Source: Nitrospinaceae bacterium (GTDB lineage: Bacteria > Nitrospinota > Nitrospinia > Nitrospinales > VA-1). Taken from it: DNA of 64,000 nt. Position numbers and translations under genes: made by a program. Below, piece after piece: positions 1 through 7,535 of the stretch (its first letter is position 1; every line of letters begins with the position of its first letter). The notes beneath the pieces are model-generated. The model searched no databases. It saw only the letters and a list, made by a program, of their open reading frames with translations, and was not told the origin of the DNA. The stretch covers positions 1-64,000 of the forward strand of contig JAJDAZ010000040.1 in the NCBI GenBank assembly GCA_029261595.1. The letters are read 5' to 3'.

Positions 1-25
1 TTTCTTCTGATAACGTATTGAGATT

Positions 26-91
26 GAGTCATTGGTTTCTCCTTTAATGATTAAGATTCGACAACTTATCTTAACCGAGAAACCATGACTC
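26..91. repeat. Long imperfect inverted repeat in AT-rich DNA
   Basis: Bases 26-41 match the reverse complement of 77-91 except for one bulged T (15 of 16). Inside this, 51-57 (TTAAGAT) pairs with 68-74 (ATCTTAA), leaving a 10-base loop. The result is a cruciform-capable structure downstream of the minus-strand gene at 172. No T-run makes it a clear terminator. It could be the end of a mobile element, a bidirectional terminator or a protein site. The remaining bases of 1-171 show no gene. Confidence 0.6.
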
Positions 92-171
92 TTTCATTCC
101 ACTGAGTCTAAACCTGTAAACGCTTTTCCTTACTTATCCATTTTAATCTAACAAATTGAAGTCTAGAGACC

Positions 172-909
172 TCAAATAAATAAAAACGGAACATTTACAT
201 CATCTATTTCAGGAAGGTTTTCCAATTCCATATGAACAATATTTTCTAAATCCTCATTGAAATGAGTATTTAAAACAATAACAAAATATTCAACTATAAA
301 AGTTTGAAGACTTTTTGCGGATTTTAAGATCAATTTATATACCTCATCAAAACAGGCTTGCAATCCTTTTTTCTCTGGATTAAAACCTAGATCATGGAAA
401 ATACTTGTAAAGATTAAGTGGTGAATTGTTGAAAAATTAAACCCAAAGTTATCTGAAAAGTATAAATTAAAATCACTGATATCGGAGTTTTTGTAATATT
501 CTTCAATGGATTGAGAGTCATAATGATTGATAAATCTATTTCTGATTTCCCTAAACCCACCATTCTTTCCAAAATGTTTCTCAAAATTCTTTAAATACTT
601 TTCCTTTAGCGGTATATATGCTTTCAGGCTTTCTTTTTTTGTTGCTTTATCAATTAAATTCCACCCTTCAATAATTACACCAACTAAATTTAAAAAAAGA
701 CTTTGCGACATTACATTTTGCCCTTCCTTTTGCACTCCGCAATCAGAATCTTTATAGTGGGTAGATAAAAAAAGAAGTTTCTGGAAGGAATTAAGATCAT
801 TCAAGAAATTCAATATTTGAATAAAAAATAACCTCTCGTCCTTGGGCAAGGTATCTATTTTTGCTTTCTTTAAATTATATTTTCCAATTTCCATTTTCCA
901 CATCACCAT
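172..909 (-). CDS. Hypothetical helical protein with HEPN-like R-x5-H motif
   Basis: This is a 245-residue protein of no family I can name with confidence. It is rich in Lys, Asn, Phe and Ile and its DNA is clearly more AT-rich than the genes from 991 onward, which suggests transfer. Residues about 120-131 read EIRNRFINHY. R123, followed by a polar Asn, and H129 fit the R-x(4-6)-H signature of HEPN-fold RNases and abortive-infection proteins. The surrounding sequence is predicted helical with a hydrophobic segment at about 70-82, as HEPN domains often show. It has no signal peptide and stands alone. Its promoter must lie in or beside the tRNA fragment at 940-978. The start at 909 has no clear ribosome site, and Met at residue 6 is an alternative. 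The HEPN assignment is inference from one short motif. Confidence 0.6.
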   Translation of the reverse strand: MVMWKMEIGKYNLKKAKIDTLPKDERLFFIQILNFLNDLNSFQKLLFLSTHYKDSDCGVQKEGQNVMSQSLFLNLVGVIIEGWNLIDKATKKESLKAYIPLKEKYLKNFEKHFGKNGGFREIRNRFINHYDSQSIEEYYKNSDISDFNLYFSDNFGFNFSTIHHLIFTSIFHDLGFNPEKKGLQACFDEVYKLILKSAKSLQTFIVEYFVIVLNTHFNEDLENIVHMELENLPEIDDVNVPFLFI

Positions 910-939
910 TTGTGAGCACTATTGTTATTCCAGATCTTG

Positions 940-978
940 ACTGGATTTGAACCTGCGACCTACAGATTAGAAATCCAT
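940..978 (-). pseudogene. tRNA-Arg(TCT) 3' fragment, candidate attachment site
   Basis: Read on the minus strand, 978 to 940 gives a tRNA anticodon arm, variable loop and T arm. The five-base anticodon stem (974-978 with 962-966) pairs fully if G-U is allowed. The loop holds anticodon TCT (969-971), the variable bases are AGGTC, and the T loop is TTCAAAT. One T-stem pair is mismatched. The acceptor 5' strand and D arm are absent, because the ABC gene stop codon lies only 13 bases away. Anticodon-to-T-arm segments of tRNA genes are the usual crossover sites of tyrosine integrases, so this is probably an att remnant of the island to its left and not a working tRNA. Confidence 0.7.
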
Positions 979-990
979 CCATCGTTTGAA

Positions 991-2715
991 TCAAAGATGA
1001 ATCTGATTTCGGAACAGATTGTTGTATTCCGAATCGCGGCTGATCAGGTCGTCGTGGGTGCCGGATTCGACCAGATGCCCGTCTTTTAAGACCATGATGC
1101 GGTCGGCGTTTTCAAGCGTCGATAGACGATGCGCGATGACCAATGTGGTGCGCGAGGACATCAGGTGTTTGATCGCGTCCTTGATTTTGGCTTCGGTTTC
1201 GGTATCCACCGTGGAGGTGGCCTCGTCCAGCACCAGAATCGGTGGGTTCTTGAGAAAGGCGCGGGCAATGGCGATGCGATGCTTTTCTCCGCCGGACAGT
1301 TTGACGCCGCGTTCTCCCACCAATGTGTCGTAGCCTTCGGGAAGATTTTTAATAAAATCATCGGCGTGCGCCGCTTCCGCCGCCTGCACCACCCGGTCCC
1401 GGCTGGCCTCAATGTCTCCGTAAAGAATGTTTTCCGCCACCGTCCCGTTGAACAGAAAAGGGTCCTGCGACACCAGCCCGATTTGTTCCCGTAGAAACGT
1501 CAGTTTCAAATTCTGTATTTTGTGCTGGTCGATCCGAATCGAGCCCGAATCGACATCGTAAAACCGCATCAATAACTTGACCAGAGTGGATTTACCGCTT
1601 CCGGTGTGGCCGACCAGGGCGATCTCTTCTCCCGCCTCTATCTTTAATGAAATATTTTTTATCGCCGGTTTGTCCGGAATGTAGGAAAAACTCACATGGT
1701 CAAACTCGATCGCTCCCTGCACGTTGGTGAAGGGGAGGATGGCGTTCGGCGAATCTTGGATGTCGGGGACGGCATCGACAATTTCAAACAACCGGTCACT
1801 CGACGCAAGCGCGTGTTGCAACATGTGGTTCACCTGATGCAACTGATTGATCGGTGTGTAAAAAAGCGCTAGGTATCCAATAAAAGCGACCAGCGATCCG
1901 ACGGTGATTTCTCCGCCCTGCACCAGCCCGATCCCGTACAGCAGAATGAACACCGTGCCTAAGGAACCCAGAAACATCATCGTCGGAGAATAAACTGCCC
2001 ACAGGCGCATGACCTTCAGCGTGCCGTCGCAATAGTCCTGACTGCGTTTATTAAAACGATTGATCTCGTGAAGCTGGCGGTTGAACGCATGGGTTTCCCG
2101 AATGCCGGAAATGGAATCCTGCAACGCGGCGTTCATTTTGGCGGCGCGTTCCCGCACCAGATGATACAGACTATGCGCCCGTGTGGTGTATTTGGCCGCG
2201 CCCCATATCAGGAGCGGAATGGGGACCAGCGCCACGAGCGCCAGTTTCCAGTGCAGGTAAAACAGGATGAGGGTGATGCCGATCAAGGTCAGCACGGCGG
2301 TCACGACCTGTTCCACGCCGTCGATGAAGATGCGTTCGACATAATTCACGTCGTCGTTGACGCGGGACATCAGTTCTCCCGTGGAGCGGTTTTCAAAATA
2401 TTTCGGCGATAGTTTTTGCAGGGCGCGGTACACCTGGGACCGCATGTCGAACACCACCTTTTGCTCGACCTTGTTGTTGACCACGATGCGCCGGTAGTTG
2501 GCGAAGTTGCGCCCGAAATAGGACGCGAACAAACCGCCGACCGCCCAATAGATCCAGGTCACTTGTTGACCATCCACCAATTGGTCGATGATGATTTTTA
2601 TCAGCCACGGCGGAACCAGATCCAGCAGGGTGGTGAGGATGGCAAAAAACAGGGTCAGATAAACGTATTTGGAATACGGTTTCAAATAGCTCAATACACG
2701 CAACAAAGATTTCAT
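991..2715 (-). CDS. MsbA-like ABC exporter (fused permease-ATPase)
   Basis: This 574-residue half-transporter acts as a homodimer in the inner membrane, driving export of lipids or drugs by ATP hydrolysis. The N-terminal 300 residues hold six membrane helices of the ABC exporter type, starting near residue 18. The C-terminal nucleotide-binding domain has Walker A (GHTGSGKST, about 367-375), a Q-loop (VSQDPFLFNG), the signature LSGGEKHR, Walker B with catalytic Glu (ILVLDEAT) and the H-loop His (IAHRLST). Length is normal for MsbA/LmrA-type proteins. It is the first gene of ordinary composition after the AT-rich left end and is divergent from the aldo/keto reductase. Substrate cannot be told from sequence. 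MsbA is the closest general description, but no lipid A genes adjoin it. Confidence 0.88.
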   Translation of the reverse strand: MKSLLRVLSYLKPYSKYVYLTLFFAILTTLLDLVPPWLIKIIIDQLVDGQQVTWIYWAVGGLFASYFGRNFANYRRIVVNNKVEQKVVFDMRSQVYRALQKLSPKYFENRSTGELMSRVNDDVNYVERIFIDGVEQVVTAVLTLIGITLILFYLHWKLALVALVPIPLLIWGAAKYTTRAHSLYHLVRERAAKMNAALQDSISGIRETHAFNRQLHEINRFNKRSQDYCDGTLKVMRLWAVYSPTMMFLGSLGTVFILLYGIGLVQGGEITVGSLVAFIGYLALFYTPINQLHQVNHMLQHALASSDRLFEIVDAVPDIQDSPNAILPFTNVQGAIEFDHVSFSYIPDKPAIKNISLKIEAGEEIALVGHTGSGKSTLVKLLMRFYDVDSGSIRIDQHKIQNLKLTFLREQIGLVSQDPFLFNGTVAENILYGDIEASRDRVVQAAEAAHADDFIKNLPEGYDTLVGERGVKLSGGEKHRIAIARAFLKNPPILVLDEATSTVDTETEAKIKDAIKHLMSSRTTLVIAHRLSTLENADRIMVLKDGHLVESGTHDDLISRDSEYNNLFRNQIHL

Positions 2716-2909
2716 AAATAGTTAGAATTGAAAAGTTAAAGTGTTGGGTTAATTTAAAGTGGCGACAGGCGGCAAGGACCGGAGAAAACGAAAAAAGAGT
2801 TTTGTCTCCAACATGAACCATTATAATGATATTTTTTACCGGTTGGAAAGATATTCCCGGCCACGCGCCGGTAGCAGTTTTTCCGAATTTTTCGATCGAA
2901 AGGGGTGGT

Positions 2910-3851
2910 ATGGAGTATAGAAAACTGGGCGACAGCGATCTTAACGTCTCGGTGATCGGTTTCGGTGCCTGGGGCATCGGCGGCGCGCCATTCTGGAGCA
3001 CCGAGGGGGATCATCCCTCCTGCAAGGCTATTTTGAAGGCATTCGACCTGGGCATCAATTTTTTCGACACCGCTCCGGTTTATGGATTCGGCCATTCCGA
3101 AGAATTGCTGGGGAAAACCCTGAAATCAGTGCGCGATAAAGTGATTCTGGCCACCAAGTGCGGATTGGTATGGGATAAGGAACAATTAGGTGCTATCGCC
3201 AAAAATGCCAAAAGGGACTCCATCCTGAAAGAAGTCGAGCAAAGTTTGCGCCGGCTCCAGACCGATGTGATCGACCTTTATCAGGTGCATTGGCCGGATG
3301 TGGACACGCGGCAGGAAGAAACGATGGAAACGTTGTTGGAAATTCAGGCGCAGGGAAAAATCCGCCACATCGGGGTCAGCAATTATTCCGTGGCGCAGAT
3401 GAAGGAATGTCTGAAGGCCGGCAACATCGTTTCCCTGCAACCGGAGTATAGTTTGCTTGAGCGGTCCATCGAAACGGAAGCCGTCCCCTTTTGCATCGAG
3501 AATAAAATCGGGATCATCGCCTACAGTCCGTTGGCATCAGGCGTATTGACCGGGAAATACGATAAATCCACTAGGTTCAAGGACTGGCGGAGCAAGGGCA
3601 TCATCGGCACCTTCGAAGGGGAAGGTTACGAAAAAAACATCGACAAGGTGGACCGGTTGAAAGCACTGGCCCAAGCCGATAGCAAAACCTGCGGTCAGAT
3701 GGCCATCAACTGGGTGACCCGCCAACCCGGCTTGACCACCGCGTTGGTCGGCGTCAAAAATGAAAACCAGATGGAAGAAAACCTGCGCGCCGTCGCCTGG
3801 CAACCCTCCGCCGGTCAACAAGAGGAGATTGAAGATATTTTTAAAGTGTGA
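2910..3851 (+). CDS. Aldo/keto reductase
   Basis: This is an NADPH-dependent oxidoreductase of the aldo/keto reductase superfamily, about 313 residues, soluble. It starts MEYRKLGDSDLNVSVIGFG, which is the standard family N-terminus. The catalytic tetrad is visible: Asp in FFDTAP, Tyr in PVYG, Lys in LATKCG and His in YQVHWPD. An upstream in-frame ATG at 2826 is open, but the start at 2910 has a good ribosome site (AAAGGGG) and matches the family boundary. Its 3' end overlaps the convergent azoreductase gene by 11 bases. Together with the azoreductase and the TetR-controlled cluster next door it fits a carbonyl/quinone detoxification neighbourhood; the actual substrate is unknown. Confidence 0.9.
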   Translation: MEYRKLGDSDLNVSVIGFGAWGIGGAPFWSTEGDHPSCKAILKAFDLGINFFDTAPVYGFGHSEELLGKTLKSVRDKVILATKCGLVWDKEQLGAIAKNAKRDSILKEVEQSLRRLQTDVIDLYQVHWPDVDTRQEETMETLLEIQAQGKIRHIGVSNYSVAQMKECLKAGNIVSLQPEYSLLERSIETEAVPFCIENKIGIIAYSPLASGVLTGKYDKSTRFKDWRSKGIIGTFEGEGYEKNIDKVDRLKALAQADSKTCGQMAINWVTRQPGLTTALVGVKNENQMEENLRAVAWQPSAGQQEEIEDIFKV

Positions 3852-4503
3852 TGATTCTCATTTTCTCAATAAGTTGATCAACCAGTTTTGGAACGGCTCG
3901 TTGAGCGTTTTCGACAGATTGCCTGTGCCGCTCGTCTCCAAACTCCTGGTATTCAATTGCAATGAGATGATCCTGGACGACGCCTAAAAACTTCGAACAG
4001 GTCCGAATATGAGAGTCGAGGTGATTCCTGTGTTCCCGGACACCTCCCGATTCGAAGCCGAATTCACCGCGGGAGCTGAGAATCACCAGGTGTTTCCCGG
4101 ACAAAATAGTCTCAAGCGGCTCATCACCGCGCGCCAGGTCGAACGTGAAGGTTTTGTTCACACGAATAATCTGATCAAACCACGCTTTTAGGGCAGAAGG
4201 CATCCCGTAATTATACATGGGCACCCCAAGCAGGATGATATCGGCGCGTTCCACTTCGTCGATGAGAGTGTCAGAAAGTTGCAGAGTGGCCTGCTGCGTT
4301 TTTGTTCTTTCTTTTGCAGGCGTGAAGGCCGCCCCGATCCAGTCTTCACTGACTGCGGGGGGCGGGTTCAGGCCGATGTCCCGATGGACGACCTTATCGG
4401 CGGGTCGCTGTTTCTGCCATTCATCGATAAAGCGCTGGGATAAGTCGCGAGTCAGGGAGCGTTTCGTTCGAGCGCTGGCATCGATACGTAGAATAGTTTT
4501 CAT
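3841..4503 (-). CDS. azoR: FMN-dependent NADH-azoreductase
   Basis: This 220-residue flavodoxin-like oxidoreductase reduces quinones and azo compounds by two electrons with NADH, using FMN. The N-terminus MKTILRIDASARTKRSLT carries the FMN phosphate-binding stretch. Later motifs are GVPMYNYGMPSALKAWFDQI, the signature around the flavin, and a conserved region near LSSRGEF. Length fits AzoR (about 200). It converges on the aldo/keto reductase with an 11-base overlap of the two 3' ends. It lies 343 bases downstream of the NTF2-like gene on the same strand, so it may extend that operon or have its own promoter in 4504-4700. Confidence 0.88.
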   Translation of the reverse strand: MKTILRIDASARTKRSLTRDLSQRFIDEWQKQRPADKVVHRDIGLNPPPAVSEDWIGAAFTPAKERTKTQQATLQLSDTLIDEVERADIILLGVPMYNYGMPSALKAWFDQIIRVNKTFTFDLARGDEPLETILSGKHLVILSSRGEFGFESGGVREHRNHLDSHIRTCSKFLGVVQDHLIAIEYQEFGDERHRQSVENAQRAVPKLVDQLIEKMRIITL

Positions 4504-4846
4504 TTTACTGAGATGGCCTCTGCAGAATCATTGTGGCTTTGAATTCGAATCGGATTTTTAAAACGATTTTTTATCGGGCCGAATGTTTTCTCCGCAACAT
4601 ACGTGTTTATAACAACTACGCCATGAACATTGCGAAAGTTTATGGGTTGCCTCCTTGCTGAACGTTTCATTTTTGCTTTCCTTTAATAAACTTAAAAAAT
4701 AGATTTGCGAGTGATGCTCCCTCCTGGAAGCTGGGGGTCCCGCGCCCCGTTTGATTAACTGTTAGTAGTCCTTGCGTGCAAAATCTTACGGAAGAAATTG
4801 CTTTTTAATATTTAATTTGACAGCACACTTTCTTTTTCCGTCGGCG
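4504..4846. other. Intergenic region between azoR and the NTF2-like gene
   Basis: These 343 bases hold no convincing gene. They must contain the azoR promoter on the minus strand. A GC-rich stem (GGGG at about 4734-4737 with CCCC at about 4746-4749) could end transcription of the 4847-6720 operon, but no T-run follows it on the minus strand. The rest is AT-rich and unstructured to the eye. Confidence 0.4.
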
Positions 4847-5230
4847 TTACGCCTCAGGCGGATGCATATGGAAGACCTTGTTCATTATCTTCCACTCTCC
4901 GTCGATTTTTAGTAGCGTGAACAAATCGGTGAACCGGTGACCGGTCCAGTTTTTCAGTTCCAGCCTGACGGTGGCGACCGTGTCAACGAGGTCGATGCTG
5001 GCGACCTTTGCTTTTAGTTTCGTCGCGGGGCCGTTTTCATCGTTCCAGTTAAAAAGCAGTTGGATGGGGCCTGCGAACAGGTCATCGCCCACATAACCGA
5101 AGATAGTCGCGTCTTTGTGAAAAGCAGGCTTCATGTCCTCGCCTTTTCCTGACCGGGCCCCGTCGATGTAGCGTTGAATGACCTGGGTGATCACGTCGTG
5201 TTCGTTCACGCTGGTTGTTGTGTTGCTCAT
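4847..5230 (-). CDS. NTF2-like / SnoaL-type nuclear transport factor fold protein
   Basis: This 127-residue protein is of the NTF2-like superfamily, in the putative lumazine-binding (SnoaL-like) branch. Such proteins form cone-shaped dimers binding small ligands. Visible family features are the N-terminal helix VIQRYIDGARSGKGEDMKP, then FHKDATIFGYVGD, and a strand-rich C-terminus ending DGEWKIMNKVFHMHP. It is the last gene of the minus-strand cluster that starts at 6720 and follows the membrane protein by 23 bases. The upstream GAGGAAAATC stretch before its ATG is a good ribosome site. Function in this cluster is unknown; ligand binding or a minor enzymatic step in electrophile removal is a guess. 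Confidence 0.78.
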   Translation of the reverse strand: MSNTTTSVNEHDVITQVIQRYIDGARSGKGEDMKPAFHKDATIFGYVGDDLFAGPIQLLFNWNDENGPATKLKAKVASIDLVDTVATVRLELKNWTGHRFTDLFTLLKIDGEWKIMNKVFHMHPPEA

Positions 5231-5253
5231 GATTTTCCTCCTGTTTTTTTGGT

Positions 5254-5655
5254 TTACGCAGTGATCGTCGAAGTGCGTTCACCTTTTAAGTACCGGACGA
5301 CATCCACCGTATCGATGACCAGCGAAATGCTGTCGAGCGCGATCACTGCAATCAGCCAGTAATAAAAAGGACCACTTCCCACGGCTTGATCCAGTCGCGA
5401 CCACAGCCAGGGGACCGTGAACAGCCATGGGATGTGACCGATTCCAAGAAGCTTTACATAGCCCAACTTTGCGAATAGGCCCATCATGATGATCAGACCG
5501 GTCCCGGCGGCAACAAGCACCACCACGGCTTCCGATGTGCCCAGAAAGAAAAATGGCAGAACCAGATTCGCGGTCACCAGAAAAACCATCCATATCTGCC
5601 AGGGAATGGGCATTGAGAGGATGCCTCTGTTAAATCCAATCATTGTTTTGAACAT
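5254..5655 (-). CDS. Small four-helix membrane protein
   Basis: This 133-residue integral membrane protein has about four hydrophobic segments (residues about 18-37, 41-60, 70-85 and 97-118). I do not recognise a named family. Similar small membrane proteins often travel with flavin-binding pyridoxamine-phosphate-oxidase-like genes. It sits 17 bases after the flavoprotein gene and 23 bases before the NTF2-like gene, so it is almost certainly co-transcribed under the promoter at 6768-6796. The sequence ends in a polar tail (LKGERTSTITA) likely to be cytoplasmic. No catalytic motif is evident. Confidence 0.72.
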   Translation of the reverse strand: MFKTMIGFNRGILSMPIPWQIWMVFLVTANLVLPFFFLGTSEAVVVLVAAGTGLIIMMGLFAKLGYVKLLGIGHIPWLFTVPWLWSRLDQAVGSGPFYYWLIAVIALDSISLVIDTVDVVRYLKGERTSTITA

Positions 5656-5672
5656 GAGTTATCTCCTTTAGG

Positions 5673-6257
5673 TCAGTGCGCTTCCATGGGTTGCGGGTCC
5701 AATTCCACCATGCCATTCTGGATCTCTTCTTTCGTGTATCTGGACGTGATGTGTTGTGGGCAGTTCCAGTCGAAGGCGTGGACTTTAAAAGTGATGACTC
5801 TTTCGATCTTCGCCTTGTAACCGGGGTCGCTCAGCTGTTTCAGCAATTCAGGGTTGTCGTCCGCTTCGATGACGGTTGTTTCCGCCCAGACTTTGAGCCG
5901 TTGCTGTTTCGTGTAATCCATGAGGAACAACACAGTTTTGTTATTGTCCTGAAAGTTGCCCGTACTGATGTATTGACCGTTGCCGCGAAAATCCGCATAA
6001 GCCAGGGTGTTGTCGTCGAGCACTTTCAAAAAACCCTTCGGCCCGCCGCGAAACTGCATGTAGGGCCAGCCGTTCTCCCCGACCGAGGACATATAAAAAC
6101 TGTCCCGCGTTTCGATGAACCCGCGCTCCTGCCAGGTCAGTTTGTTGCGGAATTCTCCTCCCTGTTCCATCCGGGAATAAGCCGCCCGCGATCCGTATTT
6201 TTCCTGCTGGGCCTTGACGCTTTCAGTAAATGCGAGTTGAGTGAAATTTTCCGTCAT
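5673..6257 (-). CDS. Pyridoxamine 5'-phosphate oxidase-like flavoprotein
   Basis: This 194-residue protein is of the split-barrel FMN-binding family related to pyridoxamine 5'-phosphate oxidase. The core reads TRDSFYMSSVGENGWPYMQFRGG, then LAYADFRGNGQYISTGNFQDN and VLFLMDYTKQQRLKVWAETTV, the typical flavin-binding strands and the substrate-side Arg/Lys. The C-terminal CPQHITSRY segment is also typical. These proteins usually reduce or bind quinone-like or cofactor substrates and are not true vitamin B6 enzymes. It is the second gene of the TetR-controlled cluster, 91 bases after the DsrE-like gene. An antisense open frame across the same DNA (5676-6281) is a shadow. Confidence 0.85.
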   Translation of the reverse strand: MTENFTQLAFTESVKAQQEKYGSRAAYSRMEQGGEFRNKLTWQERGFIETRDSFYMSSVGENGWPYMQFRGGPKGFLKVLDDNTLAYADFRGNGQYISTGNFQDNNKTVLFLMDYTKQQRLKVWAETTVIEADDNPELLKQLSDPGYKAKIERVITFKVHAFDWNCPQHITSRYTKEEIQNGMVELDPQPMEAH

Positions 6258-6348
6258 GACAATCTCCCGAGGTTAATATGATTTTTTGTTTGAAAGGGGA
6301 GGGGGCTCGTGGTGGGGAACCCCCTGTCCTTTGTTGAAAAACGCTTCC

Positions 6349-6720
6349 TTAAAACGATAAGACTGTGTATCCCTCGTTGACATATTTGCGCAGGCTGACA
6401 ACTCCCGACGTTCCGGGAATGGGATTGTCCGTGAGTAAATCCACCCCGCAGGCCTTTACCCCATCGGACGCGCCGAATACATCCGCACAGCCGCAAGACA
6501 CGCCGGCAATGGAACTCTGGACGGCTTCAAAAAGCCCGTGGGCCGGGTGATCCTTCTTGCTGACGATTTCCGGCCAACGCGACCCGGCTCCCAGAAAAGC
6601 CACGGTGACGTCGTCGCCGCTGTTTTTACTTTCATAGGCGGTGGCGAGTCCATTGAAAAGTCTTCCTAACGCTTCATCTCCTGCTTTTGGGTCCGACATA
6701 ATGGCAATTGCTGTTTTCAT
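6349..6720 (-). CDS. DsrE-like family protein
   Basis: This 123-residue protein of the DsrE/DsrF-like fold is the first gene of the cluster. It starts MKTAIAIMSDPKAGDEALGR, with the usual family beta-strand and helix. Conserved Cys residues appear in VSCGCADVFGA and KACGVDLL, where this family often carries a sulfur-transfer or redox cysteine. Translation starts 31 bases downstream of the operator at 6751-6764, with ribosome site AAGGGGG. Such proteins bind sulfur or act as peroxiredoxin-like partners. Beside a flavoprotein and under a TetR regulator, a role in response to reactive electrophiles or sulfur species is reasonable but not shown. Confidence 0.78.
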   Translation of the reverse strand: MKTAIAIMSDPKAGDEALGRLFNGLATAYESKNSGDDVTVAFLGAGSRWPEIVSKKDHPAHGLFEAVQSSIAGVSCGCADVFGASDGVKACGVDLLTDNPIPGTSGVVSLRKYVNEGYTVLSF

Positions 6721-6750
6721 GATTCCCCCTTTTAAATTTATTTTTATTGT

Positions 6751-6764
6751 ACCGATCGTTCGGT
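6751..6764. promoter_or_regulatory. TetR-type operator 1
   Basis: The sequence ACCGATCGTTCGGT is an inverted repeat (ACCGA...TCGGT). On the minus strand it reads AAACCGAACGATCGGT and lies just downstream of the -10 box of the 6720 operon, where bound repressor would block initiation. A matching copy (AAACCGAATGGTCTAT) lies in the tetR promoter at 6889-6904. Such palindromes are typical TetR-family sites. Confidence 0.72.
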
Positions 6765-6767
6765 TTA

Positions 6768-6796
6768 AATATAGTGGTATGATATGGGAAAGTCAA
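6768..6796 (-). promoter_or_regulatory. sigma70-type promoter of the DsrE-flavoprotein operon
   Basis: On the minus strand TTGACT (6796-6791) and TATATT (6773-6768) are separated by exactly 17 bases. Transcription would begin near 6761, inside operator 1, about 40 bases before the DsrE-like start codon at 6720. Confidence 0.75.
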
Positions 6797-6878
6797 GAAA
6801 AGATTTGATATTTTTTCCAAAAAATACTGAAAAACTGCAGATTATTGTCTGATGGTGTATTTTTACTGGCTTAATCTG

Positions 6879-6907
6879 TTGATTTATTAAACCGAATGGT
6901 CTATATT
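6879..6907 (+). promoter_or_regulatory. sigma70-type promoter of the tetR gene
   Basis: TTGATT (6879-6884) and TATATT (6902-6907) are 17 bases apart. The expected start is near 6913, giving a leader of about 15 bases before the ATG at 6929. Operator 2 sits in the spacer, so the regulator should repress itself. Confidence 0.72.
6889..6904. promoter_or_regulatory. TetR-type operator 2 (autoregulation)
   Basis: AAACCGAATGGTCTAT resembles operator 1 read on the minus strand (AAACCGAACGATCGGT): the first eight bases are the same, then the match weakens in the right half-site. It lies between the -35 and -10 boxes of the tetR promoter, which predicts weaker autorepression than at operator 1. Confidence 0.65.
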
Positions 6908-6928
6908 TTTTTTAAAGGAGGGCGGTCC

Positions 6929-7507
6929 ATGCCGGCAAAAATATTAAAACGGGAAGAAATTTTATTACGGCTTTTTGCGATTTTTCGGCGCTCGGGGTTT
7001 GACGGGGCGACCTTGTCAAAAATTTCCGAAGAGACGGGGTTGGGAAAGGCGAGTCTGTACCATCATTTTCCAGGCGGAAAGGTCCAGATGGCGGAAGAAG
7101 TACTCCGGTTTGTGGAAAACTGGAATGACCTTCACCTGATCGTTCCCCTGGGTGGAAAGGGCAGACCGAAACAAAAGATCAAAAATATGGTCGCCACCAT
7201 CAATGATATGTATGAGGGGGGAAAATCCGGATGCCTCATTGGCGCTATGGTGCCTGAGGACTCTTTCATTGAATATAAGGATCAGATCAAGAGAATCCTG
7301 ATCAAATGGATCGAGGCGATCGCCGGCGTGCTGGTCGAATACGGCGTGGAGCCGAAAGAGTCCCTGCTAAGGGCGGAAGAAGCGGTGGCAAAAATTCAGG
7401 GAGCCTTGATTGTCACCAAGGCAACGGGGCAACGGGCATTGTTCGGACGTTTGATGAAAAATCTTCCGGCGGACCTTCTTGAACAGCGGTCAGGAGTACT
7501 CCGGTAA
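6929..7507 (+). CDS. TetR/AcrR-family transcriptional repressor
   Basis: This regulator has about 192 residues. The N-terminal helix-turn-helix is plain: FRRSGFDGATLSKISEETG, then GKASLYHHFPGGK, the recognition helix and the conserved Tyr/His-Phe. The C-terminal part (about 80-192) is the ligand-binding and dimer domain of the YxaF/LmrA-like type, with Cys in GGKSGCLIGAM that could sense electrophiles. I start it at 6929, where AAAGGAGGG gives a strong ribosome site; the in-frame upstream start at 6896 overlaps the -10 box. It is divergent from the DsrE/flavoprotein/membrane/NTF2 operon, and two operator copies in the gap indicate control of both directions. Confidence 0.9.
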   Translation: MPAKILKREEILLRLFAIFRRSGFDGATLSKISEETGLGKASLYHHFPGGKVQMAEEVLRFVENWNDLHLIVPLGGKGRPKQKIKNMVATINDMYEGGKSGCLIGAMVPEDSFIEYKDQIKRILIKWIEAIAGVLVEYGVEPKESLLRAEEAVAKIQGALIVTKATGQRALFGRLMKNLPADLLEQRSGVLR

Positions 7508-7535
7508 TTTCGGATAAAATTTATTTAGTGGTTTT

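Noticed and set aside
5676-6281. Plus-strand open frame of 201 codons over the flavoprotein gene
   Set aside because: Shadow frame; the minus strand encodes a recognisable flavin-binding family.
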